The notes: generated from the sequence alone by a model not told the origin. Counted from the stretch's first letter, positions 53,562 through 64,000 are shown. The stretch is 64,000 nucleotides of DNA from Pseudoalteromonas luteoviolacea H33-S (GCF_001625695.1 NZ_AUXY01000061.1:1-64000), one strand, 5' to 3'. Translations and numbers: made by a program.

Positions 53562-56500
53562 ATGTTTTCAATGCGTTGGTTTAGCACCATATTTATGATA
53601 TTCCTTCTAACAGCCTGTGGCGGAGGAGGTTCAATTGAAAAAAACTCCTCTGGTGACGGCGGTACTGATACAGACGAATATGCACTTGCATTAAGTCTCA
53701 ACTCTCCAAGCGGTTCCTCAGAGCTTAGTGTCTCTAATCCTATCCAAATTCAAGCGACAGTAACCAAAGATGGTGAAAAACAAGCTGACAGGTTAGTTAA
53801 ATTTGTTGGTGATGAGTTCTCCGAATTCAATGGTACGTCATCAGTCTTAACTAATAGTGAGGGCATTGCTGAGGTTAATATTGTTGCAAATAGTAACCAA
53901 GGGGCAGGCGCTATTAGCGCTTCTTTTGATGTGAATGGGCAAACAATTACGAAGAGTATAGAGTATGCCGCTATTGGAGATGGAGGAATTCAAATTGCAT
54001 TAGAGTTTAAAGATGCAAATGGTAATGAAATCAATACCGAGAACAAGCTCGCCGGAGAAAATGCGGCCACTGTCATGGCGACTTTGACGAATAACGGTGT
54101 AGCACTCCCAAATGAGCTATTGACGTTCACATTTGACGAGCTAATAGATACGCCTAGCAATGGTAGAATCGTCACTAATGGCAGCGGACAAGCTCTTGTG
54201 CAAGTCAATGCCACAGATCAGATAGGTGCGGGGACTATATCCGTTGCGTTTGAGGATGAGACAGCAACTTTAAACTTTGCATCGGATGGTTATGAGTTCT
54301 TCAATCGACAAGTTTATGAGTTATCTGTTGTGGGCTTAGATGCTCAAGGACAAGAAACCAGTGACCTTTCTTTCAATACACCTATCGCAATTCGCGCAAC
54401 ATTGACACTTAATGACAAACCCGTTGCTGATGAACCGTTGACTTTTAGTGTCGATAAGGCACTGCTCGGTACGGTCACAAATGTCTTAAAGACAGATAGT
54501 TCAGGCTCAGTTACATTCAATTTAATAGATAATAATGAATCGGGCGTAGGAGTATTAAACGTATCCTTTGATGCTCCGGGAGATGTTGCTAATGTGTCCT
54601 CTTCATTTAGCTTTGAAAGCGAGGGTGATGGCGGCTTGCAGCTTAGCGTCATAGTAGCAGATTCTGAAGGGGTACTCATATCTGACCAAAACAGACTAGG
54701 TACGGGCAAAAATGGCTCAGTTAAAATAACCCTTGTTGATAATGGTGAGCCATTATCTGACGTCATAGTAACAGTAAATAGCGGAACAAAAGCTGTGACC
54801 ATCCCTTCTGATGGTAAAGTTATTACAAATGCTCAAGGTGAGGCAACATTGACGCTTGTACCTAACATTTTGTCTGGCGTTGATACATTAACAGTAACCT
54901 ATACAACCGAGTCAGAAACAGTTACTCGCACTGTAAATTACCACTCCGATGGAGATGAGTTTTTTGGTATAGAAAAGTATGAAATTGCACTTTCTGGTCA
55001 AAATGCCAGCGGCACTTCATCAAATCAATTGTCTTTTGTAAATCCCCTGACAGTTCGAGCTTTGTTGACGCTTAATGGGTCGCCTGTTTCCGGACAAAAT
55101 ATCAATTTTACGGTAAACGACAAAGGACTATTATCGAATAGCGTTCTAGAAACCGGCGTAGATGGCGTCGCAGCAGTTGTTTTAACAGAAAATAACGTCG
55201 ATGGTGCAGGGGTTTTAACTGCAACCTACACCACAGAAGATAATGTTGTAATTACCAAAGATTTTAGTTTTATCAGTGCGGGTGATGGTGGTTTGCAAAT
55301 GACGCTGACCGTGAATGACCAAACGGATGATAAAAACCCTATCAATCAACAAAACCCGCTAAATGGTGCAACCCGGGGGTTGGTTGAAGTTACACTTTCT
55401 AACAATGGTAATTTAGTTAGTGGTGCAATCGTTAATGTTTCATCTGGTGGAAAAGCGGTTACAGTGCCTTCCGATGGACAAGCTGCAACTCAGCAAAATG
55501 GTAAAGCATCACTTGAACTTGTTGCTAATAAAGAAACGGGTATCGGCCAATTATCTGCCACCTATACGGATCCCACAACCTCTGAAACTGTAACTGAGCA
55601 GTATATTTATTATTCAGATGGTGATCCTGATTTCAGTGATTCTGAATTTGAGTTATTAATTGTCGCGAGAAATGCGTTAGGTGTTGAAACAAAAGAACTA
55701 TCAGGCGACTCTGAGCTGACGTTAACTGCAACTTTATTGCAAAATGGTTCCGCATTTGAAAATCAGTTAATTCAATTTACAGTGAATGAGTTTGGTACCC
55801 TAGATCCTCAATCAGGCTCTGTGTTGACAAATTCGTCTGGTATTGCAGAAATTAAGTTAAAAGATAACTCTGTGCAAGGGGCTGGGAGAGTCATCGCGAC
55901 CTTTACCTCGAGCAGCGGTGTACCGGTATCACGTAATTTTAACTTTAACAGCCAGGGCGACGGTGGCTTATTATTAGTTATTGAGTCAATCACAGGCGAT
56001 GAAGACAAAGATATTAAGAAAGATAATGCGATTGGGAAAGACCAAAATGGCACCGTGACAGCTCTTTTGACGGAAGACGGACAACCAGTGAGCAATGCAT
56101 TAGTTACATTTACGGTTGATGAAGTTGCTACAATGGAACCTTCAAATGGACGTGCAGTGACTAACAGTGAAGGCAGGGCGAGTGTAGAATTACTGACAAC
56201 ACGAGTTTCGGGTGTAGGTGAAATATTTGCAGAATATCAAGGGCTAAGAACAAACAACGCACTATTCCATTCTTTAGGTGATGCAGAAGCAGTAACGGGT
56301 GATTACAGCTTTGATATTCAACTCTTAACTGGCTGTAACGACGATTGGGATGCTGTTCGAAATGATGTAAATAATCCAATAGATCCTGAAACTGGTGGGT
56401 GTACGACTGTTACAAGTTTAGATTCGAGCGTGCTTCCGGAGTTATTCATCCAGATAGCGCGAGTAACCGATGATGCGAAAGAGGTTGATAACCAAATTAT

Positions 56501-58814
56501 CGAAGTTATTACCGATAAGGGACAGGTATTGCCGAGTTCAGGTAAAGTGCTGACGGACGTCAATGGAATTGCGTTATTAAAATTACAGCCCGGTGACAGC
56601 GATGGTGCAGGCACAATTAGTGTAACCTTCGATAATCAAACAGCGACAGAGAACTTTTCAGTAGGTATACAAGAACTTTATTTGCAATTGTCTGCAGATT
56701 TACCCTCTTCACCAGCGTCAGAACAGCCCCTGCCTGAACTAGACTCTGGCGATAGTTTTATTATTACTGCGCGAGTTTATACCGACGAAGCGCTGACCAC
56801 GTTATATGAACAGCCCGTTGATATTGGTTTTTCATCAGTTTGTGCAAGTCAACAGCCAGCAGGCACACTGGCGACAATTGACAGCCCTGTACGCTCTCAA
56901 GCCGGCGTCGCAACGTCTACTTATCAGGCAAGTGGCTGTAATGGCAACGATACTATTACCGCAAGTATTTCAGCGGCTGACCCCGCAAGTTACCCATTTT
57001 TCGTAAACACTGCACCAGTACAGTCACTGAAGTTTATTAGTGCAAGTGACCGTTTTATCGGGTTACCGCCGGCAACTGGCAGTGTGCCAGTCACATCCAC
57101 GATCACTTTCCAGTTGATTGATACAGACGATAATCCGTTACGTCAAAAACAAATTGAATTTAGATTCGCTGACTTGACCGGAGAAGCAACTCTTAACACT
57201 TACAAAGGTAACACTGATAGCAATGGCGAAGCAAAAACCTTGATTGAAGGTGGTGTAGTTCCTGGAGGGTTAGTGGTTGAGGCATGTTATTTGCTAGATG
57301 ATGTCATTACCGCAGCTGCACAAAACCTCCAGTTTCCAACATGTTGGCAATCCAAGATTGATCAGTGTTCAGCAGACTCAAGTTTAGAGTTTTGCGAGTT
57401 GCCAGACGCTCTGACTAACGGGTTTATGCTTATTCCTGCTGGAGATCAGATTAATGCCGTTTCATCTGGAGTTATTCTGTCCTCTGGCGTGCCAGATCAA
57501 GATAGCTTTGATGCAGCGCCAGATAGATTTATTCTTAATACGCAAAATTATGTGAATGTCACTACAAACATTAATGTCTACTTTGGCGATCAGTTTAATC
57601 AATTATCTAGAGATGACCTTGTCGCTAATGTACAAGCTGAGGCTGGTGTTATTGGGAATATCGATGGATCAGGCGGAGATGAGTCATATCAATGTTTTGC
57701 TGATAAAGGGCGTTGCCAAGTGCAATGGCGCTCACAAGGTGATTTACCATTTACCGATCCTAAATGGCTAAACCGGATTGGTGATGTTTGTGATACTTAT
57801 AAAGGTTTGCCTGTACCATGTATTGGTGATTACCCAGAGACTGTCACCGAAAATGGTGTTACCCGAACAGTAGTGCGTGGTGCTCGTGTGACTATACTGG
57901 CGACAGCAAAAGGTCAAGAAAACTTCCATGACAAGCCTTCAACAGATACGATCCCGCGTAAAAATGGCTTATTTGATATTGGTGAGTTCCAGCCTTTAAA
58001 CGATGATTTGCCAGAAGCATTTATTGATTTTAATGGAAATAACCAATTTGATGCAGTCGATTGTCAAGCGAACAATGATGACCCAAGTACAGATCCTTGT
58101 GAGCCAACACTGAGTAATGGCGGACACAATGAAGTTTATTTGGATGCCAACAACAATGGTGTCTATGATGGGTTACCGGATGACCCAACAACAGGGATTT
58201 ATAATGGTCTTTTATGTGGTCAAGCTGCTGAGGAAGCCGGTCAGTGTAGTAAAGATTTAGTTGATATTAGAAAACAATTCGAAATCGTTGCATCAAGTGA
58301 TATTGTGTACACGCGTTTTGTCGTCAACAAGTCTCATATTGGTGGAGGCGACTGCGTTAATACCGTAGGTCCAATAGACTCTAACGATCCAAACTCAAAT
58401 ATAGTCACATTTCCTAATGAAGGTTTGTTTGGGTTAGAAGCGACAGAGAGTGATGATTACTGTGATATTGATGGTATTACACTCGGAGACTTCGATGGAA
58501 ATGATGAAAATGAAACCGAGTCGGTAACTGTTGAGATATATTTTTCAGATTTATATGGTAATTCACTTCCAGAAGAAACTGAAATCAGTATCGCTACAAC
58601 CAATGGCGTTGTAAATATTATTGAGCTATCAAGTACGGTATACTTCAGTGCTGGTTTTGAGCGCGGAAAAGCGGTTGTAGAAGTTACTCCAGAGACCACT
58701 TCAAATAGTAGGGATACGGGTAATTTGACAATCACTTTTGAAATTCCGAGCCCATCGAGTTTTGGAGAAACAATTACCAGAACCAAGTCAATTATTATTC
58801 GGGACAACGGTTAA
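53562..58814 (+). CDS. Giant Ig-repeat lipoprotein, adhesin-like
   Basis: A 1750-residue protein with a lipoprotein signal (FLLTACGGGG) and a glycine/serine/acid-rich spacer. Tandem bacterial Ig-like (Big-1/invasin-type) domains cover about residues 25-920, each with TNxxGxAxV-type strands. Two domain types alternate, giving a supra-repeat of 216, 219 and 225 codons marked by GDGGLQ (codons at 53976, 54624, 55281 and 55956). The second half is less regular and holds paired cysteines and Asp/Asn-rich loops (DFNGNNQFDAVDC, DANNNGVYDGLPDD) that look like calcium sites. The start is the ATG at 53562, which places the lipobox correctly. Likely outer-membrane anchored and surface exposed; the ligand is unknown. 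Confidence 0.9.
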   Translation: MFSMRWFSTIFMIFLLTACGGGGSIEKNSSGDGGTDTDEYALALSLNSPSGSSELSVSNPIQIQATVTKDGEKQADRLVKFVGDEFSEFNGTSSVLTNSEGIAEVNIVANSNQGAGAISASFDVNGQTITKSIEYAAIGDGGIQIALEFKDANGNEINTENKLAGENAATVMATLTNNGVALPNELLTFTFDELIDTPSNGRIVTNGSGQALVQVNATDQIGAGTISVAFEDETATLNFASDGYEFFNRQVYELSVVGLDAQGQETSDLSFNTPIAIRATLTLNDKPVADEPLTFSVDKALLGTVTNVLKTDSSGSVTFNLIDNNESGVGVLNVSFDAPGDVANVSSSFSFESEGDGGLQLSVIVADSEGVLISDQNRLGTGKNGSVKITLVDNGEPLSDVIVTVNSGTKAVTIPSDGKVITNAQGEATLTLVPNILSGVDTLTVTYTTESETVTRTVNYHSDGDEFFGIEKYEIALSGQNASGTSSNQLSFVNPLTVRALLTLNGSPVSGQNINFTVNDKGLLSNSVLETGVDGVAAVVLTENNVDGAGVLTATYTTEDNVVITKDFSFISAGDGGLQMTLTVNDQTDDKNPINQQNPLNGATRGLVEVTLSNNGNLVSGAIVNVSSGGKAVTVPSDGQAATQQNGKASLELVANKETGIGQLSATYTDPTTSETVTEQYIYYSDGDPDFSDSEFELLIVARNALGVETKELSGDSELTLTATLLQNGSAFENQLIQFTVNEFGTLDPQSGSVLTNSSGIAEIKLKDNSVQGAGRVIATFTSSSGVPVSRNFNFNSQGDGGLLLVIESITGDEDKDIKKDNAIGKDQNGTVTALLTEDGQPVSNALVTFTVDEVATMEPSNGRAVTNSEGRASVELLTTRVSGVGEIFAEYQGLRTNNALFHSLGDAEAVTGDYSFDIQLLTGCNDDWDAVRNDVNNPIDPETGGCTTVTSLDSSVLPELFIQIARVTDDAKEVDNQIIEVITDKGQVLPSSGKVLTDVNGIALLKLQPGDSDGAGTISVTFDNQTATENFSVGIQELYLQLSADLPSSPASEQPLPELDSGDSFIITARVYTDEALTTLYEQPVDIGFSSVCASQQPAGTLATIDSPVRSQAGVATSTYQASGCNGNDTITASISAADPASYPFFVNTAPVQSLKFISASDRFIGLPPATGSVPVTSTITFQLIDTDDNPLRQKQIEFRFADLTGEATLNTYKGNTDSNGEAKTLIEGGVVPGGLVVEACYLLDDVITAAAQNLQFPTCWQSKIDQCSADSSLEFCELPDALTNGFMLIPAGDQINAVSSGVILSSGVPDQDSFDAAPDRFILNTQNYVNVTTNINVYFGDQFNQLSRDDLVANVQAEAGVIGNIDGSGGDESYQCFADKGRCQVQWRSQGDLPFTDPKWLNRIGDVCDTYKGLPVPCIGDYPETVTENGVTRTVVRGARVTILATAKGQENFHDKPSTDTIPRKNGLFDIGEFQPLNDDLPEAFIDFNGNNQFDAVDCQANNDDPSTDPCEPTLSNGGHNEVYLDANNNGVYDGLPDDPTTGIYNGLLCGQAAEEAGQCSKDLVDIRKQFEIVASSDIVYTRFVVNKSHIGGGDCVNTVGPIDSNDPNSNIVTFPNEGLFGLEATESDDYCDIDGITLGDFDGNDENETESVTVEIYFSDLYGNSLPEETEISIATTNGVVNIIELSSTVYFSAGFERGKAVVEVTPETTSNSRDTGNLTITFEIPSPSSFGETITRTKSIIIRDNG

Positions 58815-58825
58815 GATTGTAATTG

Positions 58826-58854
58826 AAAAGGGCCTTTTTTAGGGCCCTTTTTTA
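58826..58854 (+). terminator. Terminator after the Ig-repeat lipoprotein gene
   Basis: AAAAGGGCC pairs with GGCCCTTTT, followed by TTTATT, 11 bases after the stop. The rest of the 255-base gap up to topA shows no clear element. Confidence 0.92.
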
Positions 58855-59069
58855 TTAACGCTTGAATTTCCTCGCATATCCGCTATATTCGCCTTTTTAA
58901 CACGTTCAGAGTTAAGCTTGATTAAAATAGCAGCAATAGTTGCTTAATAAATCGCTGTTCAGATAAAAGTTAGAATGAAAAGCTTGTAACAATAGGTGTT
59001 TGTGGATATACCTATAAATAATAACGCCCAATGGGGCACAACAGACAGAATTAGTCAAAATAGGCAGAT

Positions 59070-61703
59070 ATGGGCAAATCGCTAGTAATTGTAGAGTCTC
59101 CCGCAAAGGCCAAAACTATTAATAAGTATTTGGGAAAAGACTACATTGTGAAATCCAGTGTGGGTCATGTTCGTGATCTACCGACGTCAGGGGCAGGTAA
59201 AACCAAAGGGGTTGCTACCAAATCTCCGGCAGAAGTACGTAAAATGTCACCAGAAGAAAAGGCGGCATATCGCAAACAAAAGGACTACGCTAATTTAGTT
59301 GCAAGAATGGGTATTGACCCAGAAAAAGGCTGGGAGCCGCATTATGAAGTGCTACCTGGTAAGGAAAAAGTTGTTCAAGAGCTAACTAAGCTTGCGCAAG
59401 ATGCAGACCATATCTATCTCGCAACCGATTTGGATAGAGAGGGAGAAGCAATTGCTTGGCACCTTGAAGAGATAATCGGCGGTGATGCATCAAAATACAA
59501 ACGAGTGGTATTCAATGAGATAACCAAGAATGCTATCCAGCAGGCGTTTGAAGCACCTGGACAACTCAATACTGATATGGTGTATGCACAGCAAGCACGT
59601 CGTTTCTTAGACCGTGTTGTTGGTTTCATGGTTTCACCATTGCTATGGCAAAAAGTGGCAAGAGGCTTGTCTGCAGGTCGTGTACAGTCAGTTGCTGTCC
59701 GCTTGTTGGTTGAGCGTGAACGTGAAATTAAGGCTTTTATTCCAGAAGAGTTTTGGGATATCCATGCTGATACTAAGCTGGCGACAACCGATGTAAGGTT
59801 TGCTGTTACCAAATACCAAGGCCAAGCATTTAAGCCTGTAAACGAGCAAGAAGCGCTTAAAGCAGTTTCAGAAATTGAAAATGCGAGCTTGTCTGTTGTT
59901 AAAGTAGAAGAAAAGCCAAGTAAGAGTAAGCCAAGTGCACCTTTTATTACTTCTACAATGCAGCAAGCAGCAAGTACACGTTTAGGTTATGGCGTAAAGA
60001 AAACCATGATGTTAGCACAGCGTTTGTACGAAGCAGGCTACATTACTTATATGCGTACAGATTCAACAAACTTGTCTAATGATGCTGTTGAAATGTGTCG
60101 TGACTATATTCAAGGTAATTTTGGCGACAAGTATTTACCTAAAGCACCAATAAAATACAGTGCGAAAGACAATGCACAAGAGGCGCACGAAGCAATTCGT
60201 CCTTCGGATGTTAATGTATTATCTGGTCATGTTGAAGGTGTCGATGCAGATGCCAAAAAGCTATATGAATTAATTTGGCGTCAGTTTGTTGCTTGTCAGA
60301 TGACACCAGCTGAATATGACCTAACCAATATTACATTAGGTGCTAATGACTACACGCTAAAAGCACGTGGTCGTGTACTTAGATTTGATGGTTGGACAAA
60401 GGTACAACCTGCTGTTCGTAAGAAGAGCGAAGAAGAACAAGCATTACCTGCAGTGACTGTTGGTGACAGCGTTGACTTGGTTGCACTTGATCCAAAGCAA
60501 CACTTTACCAAGCCACCAGCAAGATTCAGTGAAGCAAGTTTAGTTAAAGAGCTTGAAAAACGAGGAATAGGTCGTCCTTCTACCTATGCTGCAATTATTT
60601 CAACTATTCAAGATCGCGGCTATGTACGTGTTGAGAATAGACGATTCTTTGCAGAGAAAATGGGTGAAATCGTCACAGACCGTTTAGTTGAAAACTTTAA
60701 CGATTTAATGAATTTTGACTTTACTGCAAAAATGGAAGGTCGACTTGATGACATCGCTGAAGGCGAACGAGAGTGGACACAAGTACTTGATAAGTTTTAT
60801 GCAGACTTTTCGAGTCAACTTGAGCTAGCAGGACAAGATGAAGCCGAAGGCGGTATGCGCCAAAATGTCATGGTCGAAACAGACATTGACTGTACCACCT
60901 GTGGCAGAAAAATGGGGATTCGTACAGCATCGACAGGTGTGTTTTTAGGGTGTACTGGTTACAGCTTGCCACCCAAAGAGCGCTGCACAACAACCATGAA
61001 TTTGATTTCAGGTGACGAAGCAATCGATGCTGACGTGGAAGATGCGGAAACCGAAAGCTTAAGACAGAAAAAGCGTTGCCCAATCTGTGAAACAGCGATG
61101 GACTCATATCTGATAGATGAGACCCGTAAGATCCATGTATGTGGTAATAACCCTGCGTGTGGTGGTTATGTTGTGGAGCAGGGCACATTCAAAATTAAGG
61201 GCTACGATGGTCCTGTGATTGAATGTGATAAATGTGGTGCAGATATGCAGCTTAAATCAGGCCGTTTTGGTAAGTATTTTGGCTGTACTAAAGAAGACTG
61301 TAAGAATACACGTAAATTGCTGAAAAGCGGTGAAGCTGCGCCGCCTAAAGAAGATCCTGTTCCGTTACCTGAACTTGAGTGTGAAAAGTCTGATGCACAC
61401 TTTGTTCTACGTGATGGCGCTTCTGGTATTTTCTTAGCCGCGCATACGTTCCCTAAGTCTAGAGAAACGCGTGCACCTAAAGTTGCAGAGTTAAAAAGGT
61501 TTAGAGATAGGATCTCTCCTAAGTTTTATTACCTAGCTGATGCTCCTGAAAAAGACAGTGATGGTAACTTAGCGGTAGTAAGATACTCACGTAAAACAAA
61601 GACTCAATATGTGATGACGGAAGTTGAAGGCAAAGCCACGGGCTGGAAAGCAACTTTTGTTGAAGGAAAGTGGGTCGAAGAAGAGAAAAAGCGTAAAAAA
61701 TAA
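59070..61703 (+). CDS. topA: DNA topoisomerase I (type IA)
   Basis: An 877-residue type IA topoisomerase that relaxes negative supercoils. The Toprim domain carries [17 protein letters not shown] and [13 protein letters not shown]. The active-site tyrosine is Y327 in [10 protein letters not shown], close to E. coli Y319. The C-terminal part has zinc-binding cysteine clusters: CTTCGRKMG with [21 protein letters not shown] with CGNNPAC, and CDKCGADM with GCTKEDC, followed by a basic tail. The length is close to E. coli TopA (865). The ATG at 59070 matches the conserved N terminus. It is a monocistronic gene with a strong terminator. Confidence 0.98.
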   Translation: MGKSLVIVESPAKAKTINKYLGKDYIVKSSVGHVRDLPTSGAGKTKGVATKSPAEVRKMSPEEKAAYRKQKDYANLVARMGIDPEKGWEPHYEVLPGKEKVVQELTKLAQDADHIYLATDLDREGEAIAWHLEEIIGGDASKYKRVVFNEITKNAIQQAFEAPGQLNTDMVYAQQARRFLDRVVGFMVSPLLWQKVARGLSAGRVQSVAVRLLVEREREIKAFIPEEFWDIHADTKLATTDVRFAVTKYQGQAFKPVNEQEALKAVSEIENASLSVVKVEEKPSKSKPSAPFITSTMQQAASTRLGYGVKKTMMLAQRLYEAGYITYMRTDSTNLSNDAVEMCRDYIQGNFGDKYLPKAPIKYSAKDNAQEAHEAIRPSDVNVLSGHVEGVDADAKKLYELIWRQFVACQMTPAEYDLTNITLGANDYTLKARGRVLRFDGWTKVQPAVRKKSEEEQALPAVTVGDSVDLVALDPKQHFTKPPARFSEASLVKELEKRGIGRPSTYAAIISTIQDRGYVRVENRRFFAEKMGEIVTDRLVENFNDLMNFDFTAKMEGRLDDIAEGEREWTQVLDKFYADFSSQLELAGQDEAEGGMRQNVMVETDIDCTTCGRKMGIRTASTGVFLGCTGYSLPPKERCTTTMNLISGDEAIDADVEDAETESLRQKKRCPICETAMDSYLIDETRKIHVCGNNPACGGYVVEQGTFKIKGYDGPVIECDKCGADMQLKSGRFGKYFGCTKEDCKNTRKLLKSGEAAPPKEDPVPLPELECEKSDAHFVLRDGASGIFLAAHTFPKSRETRAPKVAELKRFRDRISPKFYYLADAPEKDSDGNLAVVRYSRKTKTQYVMTEVEGKATGWKATFVEGKWVEEEKKRKK

Positions 61704-61707
61704 ATTA

Positions 61708-61735
61708 TAAGGCCAGCAATTGCTGGCCTTTTTTA
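61708..61735 (+). terminator. Terminator after topA
   Basis: AAGGCCAGCAA and TTGCTGGCCTT form a perfect hairpin followed by TTTTT, a few bases after the topA stop. I see no further element in the remaining gap up to 61991. Confidence 0.94.
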
Positions 61736-61991
61736 CAACTGCATCTCTATATCATGCTCTCTGATAATATAGATATAGACACTTTAATCATCACAAGCAG
61801 TATTGACTGACGTATTGCACTTTGTGATACCCACCTCACTTTCTGTTGTTTTGTGTAACCGAATTACAAACATCTATTGTTGACTTGGTTATTTGTGCCC
61901 ACTATTCTAACGACCACTGTGTCATACAGTGACTGCAAGACTATTTTAATTAAAAACAAAACCTTGCTGATTAAAATAAGGAAAAACAGTA

Positions 61992-63491
61992 ATGAATTTA
62001 TTCGGCAATCAACTGGTTAAGCTATTTGGTATTAGTTTAACGTCCCTTGCCATTGCCTATTCTGGTATATCCTGCGCGCAGCAAGAGGTTGCACTCGAAG
62101 CGTGTTATGTGGAAGGTTTTGAAGATCGCCTGATGTGTGGCTCGGTTAGCCAGCCCCTTTCAAAAAAGTCATCGGCCAATAATGTTGATATTCACTTTGC
62201 GGTGATCCCCGCAATTAAAAACATGCATCCTAAAGAAGCTGTATTGGCTTTTGCTGGTGGACCGGGCCAATCAGCGATAGAGGTCGCGGCTATTTTTGCG
62301 CGTAACTTGAAATATGCCAGAGAGAGCCGAGATATTATCCTTGTCGATCAGCGGGGCACAGGCAAATCTCAGTTATTGCAATGTGATAGTGGCACGGTTG
62401 AAGAGCAATTTAAGTTTAATGATCAAGCTTTGTCATTTGTGGCTTTTACAAAAGAGGAAACAAACACCTGTAAAGAACAGCTTGGAATAGATCTCTCTTA
62501 TTTTACTACAGTGGCTGCTGCCAGTGATTTCGAAGCCGTTAGGCTTGCACTTGGTTATGAAAAACTCCACTTGTACGGCGCATCTTACGGCACTCGTATC
62601 GCGCAAGAATATTTGCGTCAATATCCAGACTCTGTGGCAAGCGCAACTTTAGATGGGGTTGTTCCTATGCAACAGAGTTTAGTGGCAATTGGGGATGCGA
62701 TTGATAATGCACTAAATGAAGTGTTTCTTGATTGCATGGCAGAAAAATCATGTTTATCGCAATATCCTTCTTTGGCCGATGATTACCAGAAATTATTGGA
62801 GCAATTGAGGGAAACACCAATTACGGTCAACATCAGACATCCTCGTACTTTTAAAGAAATTCCACTGGTGCTTACTGAGAGTAAATTGCGTGGTGCAGTG
62901 AGGATGGCTCTGTATGGTCACACGACACGTTCATTGATCCCTTTGGTAATAGATTCAGCTGTGAAAGGTAATTATAGCCCGTTAGTCGGTTTGTTAGGTA
63001 ATGAACAAACTCTTGGTAGTATCGCCATGGGGATGCATAGTGCTATTACGTGTGGAGAAGACTGGCCGAATTTAACTGAGGCTGATAGAAAACAGTTTGG
63101 TCAATCATATTTTGGCAAGATGATGATTGAGTCTTTAGATACAGTCTGTCCAATATGGGATGTTGAACCTGTTGAGCACGATTTCTATAAGCCAGTTAAA
63201 ACAGATATTCCAATTTTACTTTTATCTGGTGGCCTTGACCCAGCTACGCCACCAAGCTGGGCGGATCTTGCAATGGTTAGTTTTAGCAATGCAAAACATT
63301 TAGTTTCACCATCAGCGACTCACGGCGTCGCAGCACAGACATGTGCGAACAAAATCATTGGTCAGTTTATTGATTCTTTGACGTTTGCTGACTTAGACAC
63401 AGATTGTCTCGATAAAGACAATCGTAAGCAGTATTTTATGAACATAAATGGACCTGTGGCCCATCAGGAAACAGAGCAACAAAATGATTGA
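61992..63491 (+). CDS. Exported alpha/beta hydrolase, S33 (tripeptidyl) aminopeptidase type
   Basis: A 499-residue exported peptidase of family S33 with a TAP-like C-terminal domain. It has an N-terminal signal peptide (about 1-28). The oxyanion region AFAGGPGQSA and DQRGTGKSQLLQCD are typical, and the triad is S198 in YGASYGTRIAQ, D416 in SGGLDPATPP and H444 in SATHGVAAQ. It probably cleaves short peptides in the periplasm or outside the cell. Its last 8 bases overlap the following ABC ATPase gene, an odd but stable pairing suggesting a shared operon. Confidence 0.92.
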   Translation: MNLFGNQLVKLFGISLTSLAIAYSGISCAQQEVALEACYVEGFEDRLMCGSVSQPLSKKSSANNVDIHFAVIPAIKNMHPKEAVLAFAGGPGQSAIEVAAIFARNLKYARESRDIILVDQRGTGKSQLLQCDSGTVEEQFKFNDQALSFVAFTKEETNTCKEQLGIDLSYFTTVAAASDFEAVRLALGYEKLHLYGASYGTRIAQEYLRQYPDSVASATLDGVVPMQQSLVAIGDAIDNALNEVFLDCMAEKSCLSQYPSLADDYQKLLEQLRETPITVNIRHPRTFKEIPLVLTESKLRGAVRMALYGHTTRSLIPLVIDSAVKGNYSPLVGLLGNEQTLGSIAMGMHSAITCGEDWPNLTEADRKQFGQSYFGKMMIESLDTVCPIWDVEPVEHDFYKPVKTDIPILLLSGGLDPATPPSWADLAMVSFSNAKHLVSPSATHGVAAQTCANKIIGQFIDSLTFADLDTDCLDKDNRKQYFMNINGPVAHQETEQQND

Positions 63492-64000
63492 AGTAATCGA
63501 GTTAGAGAAAAAAATAGGCTCAGTACAGGCACTGGATAAGCTCAGTTTTAAAGCTGAAGATGGAAAAATCACAGGTTTATTAGGCCCAAATGGTGCGGGA
63601 AAAACGACTTGTTTGCGCACGATTTTTGGTTTGCTTCAAGCAGATAGCGGCTTTGCTAAAATAGATGATATTGATGTTGTAAAAGACTCAATGCGCGCCA
63701 AACAACAACTTGGGTTGTTTCCGGATCCATGCGGCCTATATGAGCGCTTAACGCCCAGAGAGTATGTGCAATTTTTTGCAGAGCTCAGTGGAATGGATAA
63801 TAAATCGGCACAAGTGGCAACACAAAGCGTGCTTGAACAGTTACAAATGACCGACATCGCTGACAGAAAGTGTAAAGGCTTTTCTCAAGGTCAGAGAATG
63901 AAAACGGCATTAGCACAAGCCATTGTGCATCAGCCTACAAATATTATTCTTGATGAACCGACGCGAGGACTTGATGTGATGAGTACGCGCATTTTGCGTG
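63484..64000 (+). CDS. natA: ABC transporter ATP-binding protein, NatA-like (partial, runs off the window)
   Basis: The first 172 codons of an ABC ATPase. Walker A GPNGAGKT is at 34-41, the signature GFSQGQ at 132-137 and Walker B IILDEPT with D157-T160. The sequence resembles NatA-type ATPases of Na+ or drug exporters (LFPDPCGLYERLTPREYVQFFAEL). The ATG at 63484 overlaps the peptidase stop by 8 bases. The permease partner (natB) should follow outside the window. Na+ export is inferred from the family only. Confidence 0.85.
   Translation, partial: MIEVIELEKKIGSVQALDKLSFKAEDGKITGLLGPNGAGKTTCLRTIFGLLQADSGFAKIDDIDVVKDSMRAKQQLGLFPDPCGLYERLTPREYVQFFAELSGMDNKSAQVATQSVLEQLQMTDIADRKCKGFSQGQRMKTALAQAIVHQPTNIILDEPTRGLDVMSTRILR

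Noticed and set aside
53900..56280. Possible CRISPR or DNA satellite inside the large lipoprotein gene
   Set aside because: The periodicity is about 650-675 bases, in frame and visible only at protein level; it reflects Ig-like domains.
58912..59106. Minus-strand 64-residue reading frame before topA
   Set aside because: No ribosome binding site, overlaps the topA start and shows no recognisable protein sequence.

Overview
The window looks like a chromosomal segment from a marine gammaproteobacterium of the order Alteromonadales, most likely Pseudoalteromonas or a close relative. This rests on AT-rich codon use, many TTG starts, conserved gammaproteobacterial gene blocks (msrC-proQ-prc, pyrD-zapC-rlmKL-uup, msbA-lpxK-ycaR-kdsB, csdA-csdE-tcdA) and an unusual load of Na+-coupled transporters. 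It is almost all core genome. I see no phage, integrase, insertion sequence or CRISPR array. No intergenic stretch over 300 bases lacks an explanation; the longest (45400-45779) holds a terminator and a lysine riboswitch.

Layout. 1-152: a pair of tRNA-Ser(UGA) genes, the first cut by the window edge. 300-662: small membrane protein. 799-4241: msrC, a small acidic protein, proQ and prc. 4486-5934: nhaC behind a strongly structured leader. 6177-8987: pepN and a DUF2835 gene. 9225-16168: an envelope module of a DUF1302 outer-membrane protein, a DUF1329 periplasmic protein, a YCF48-like propeller and an RND/MMPL transporter. 16371-21203: the 180-kDa NAD-glutamate dehydrogenase. 21285-29001: pyrD, zapC (with a hairpin over its ribosome binding site), rlmKL, a glutaredoxin-like gene, uup and a DUF3466 surface-type protein. 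29054-36977: DUF2062 divergent from comEC, then msbA, lpxK, ycaR, kdsB, a pseudouridine synthase and tcdA. On the minus strand, 36984-43993: csdE, csdA, a DUF4136 lipoprotein and a three-gene MukBEF/MksBEF-like condensin operon. 44152-49263: nhaD, lysine riboswitch plus lysC, a DUF924 gene and an SNF-family Na+ symporter. 49317-53384 (minus): D-lactate-type dehydrogenase, glutathione peroxidase, a GarR/HIBADH-type reductase and a dicarboxylate/amino-acid:cation symporter. 53562-58814: a 1750-residue Ig-repeat lipoprotein. 59070 to the end: topA, an S33 aminopeptidase and the start of a NatA-like ABC ATPase.

Functionally the window combines RNA and translation maintenance (ProQ, RlmKL, TcdA, Uup, pseudouridine synthase), lipid A/Kdo biogenesis (MsbA, LpxK, KdsB), chromosome organisation (TopA, MksBEF-like, ZapC) and Na+-dependent physiology (NhaC, NhaD, SNF and DAACS transporters). 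The most interesting items are the DUF1302/DUF1329/YCF48/RND module, the condensin operon without an adjacent JetD/MksG nuclease, the zapC hairpin that buries the Shine-Dalgarno and TTG start, the nhaC leader structure, and the alternating Ig supra-repeats of the giant lipoprotein.
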